64,000 nucleotides of DNA from a virus. A program made the translations under genes and the position numbers. A model generated the notes under the pieces. The model was not told where the DNA came from, ran no database searches, and saw only the letters and a program-made list of their open reading frames with translations. The stretch's first letter is position 1; the number at the start of each line of letters is the position of its first letter. The stretch is taken from IMG/VR virus record IMGVR_UViG_3300027759_000050, positions 62,001 to 126,000 of that record; one strand, written 5' to 3'. This document shows, piece by piece, positions 63,826 to 64,000 of this stretch.

Positions 63826-64000
63826 TCCGATTCTTGCATAATGTCACCTGACGTAACACTATACTTCTCCTCAACGAATTTCATAAATGTTGGATCTTCC
63901 AAAATAGAGGTCCAGAAATCTTTGGTATCAGTGTCTTTGATTCGGTATTTTTTATCTTCAATTTCACCAGTTTTAGGATCAACTTTAGAATACCAACCAT
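63822..64000 (-). CDS. uvsX: UvsX recombinase, C-terminal part (cut by window edge)
   Basis: The frame is open from the window edge: GWYSKVDPKTGEIEDKKYRI, then KDTDTKDFWTSILEDPTFMK and an acidic end MQESE-stop. T4 UvsX has the matching C-terminal GWYxR...KxWRAKDT...FW block. Upstream position relative to gene 41 agrees with the T4 order uvsX-40-41. Only about 59 codons are in the window. Confidence 0.75.
   Translation of the reverse strand, partial: GWYSKVDPKTGEIEDKKYRIKDTDTKDFWTSILEDPTFMKFVEEKYSVTSGDIMQESE

Noticed and set aside
1-64000. CRISPR arrays, integrase, attachment sites, insertion sequences with transposase
   Set aside because: No regularly spaced repeats, recombinase or transposase were seen; the mobile elements present are homing endonucleases.

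Overview
The window reads as part of the genome of a large T4-like myovirus (a distant T4 relative of the kind known from cyanophages, Pelagibacter phages and Sinorhizobium phages). Direct signs are homologues of the T4 replication and recombination set (UvsX C-terminus, gp41 helicase, gp61 primase, gp59 helicase loader, RNase H), a gp33-like late co-activator, T4-type late promoters (TATAAATA), ribonucleotide reductase, ThyX, PhoH, a MoxR-type ATPase with a vWA partner (the 'CobS/CobT' pair of such phages), a co-chaperonin and T4-style capsid-targeting N-termini. No ribosomal RNA or host housekeeping operon is present. The outer-membrane barrel, LpxH-like hydrolase, o-/i-spanin pair and lipoproteins point to a Gram-negative host, which I cannot name.

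Layout. Almost everything is on the minus strand, with short overlaps (ATGA, TAATG) between genes. Positions 1-2600: nucleotidase, gp59, gp33-like, cell-wall hydrolase, outer-membrane barrel. Positions 2630-3060: a circularly permuted two-piece tmRNA gene with its own promoter. 3.1-4.2 kb: glycine-rich tail-tip proteins. 4.2-13.5 kb: RecB/Cas4-like nuclease, PhoH, MazG and many small proteins, with two homing-endonuclease insertions (HNH, GIY-YIG). 13.5-23.4 kb: MoxR-like ATPase, second AAA ATPase and many small, probably early, genes. 23.4-24.0 kb: a promoter-dense regulatory region. 24.0-26.5 kb: the only long plus-strand block, short single-gene cassettes richer in G+C, each with a sigma70-type promoter behind a GCAAC-N4/5-GTTGC palindrome. 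26.7-35.9 kb: cytidylyltransferase, GroES-like protein, epimerase, the large vWA protein and RNase H. 35.9-43.3 kb: NrdB, glycosyltransferase, LpxH-like, thioredoxin, amidotransferase-like, NrdA, MazG-like, ThyX, primase. 43.3-46.5 kb: lysis cassette (GTA-type holin candidate, chitinase-like endolysin, spanins). 46.5-55.6 kb: virion-internal proteins with T4-like capsid-targeting peptides, including a nucleotidyltransferase-kinase, nuclease-like proteins and a split ligase-like protein. 55.6-61.0 kb: methyltransferases, glycosyltransferases and nucleotide-sugar enzyme. 61.0-64.0 kb: DruA-like protein, gp41, uvsX end.

Most notable: the permuted tmRNA (tag ANDSAYRLAA), the repeated promoter/operator cassettes whose operator encodes the C-terminus of the upstream gene (ATKVA-stop), a 98-base duplicated regulatory cassette, and the cluster of likely packaged enzymes with capsid-targeting leaders. 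At least 20 short genes were read by hand directly from the bases.
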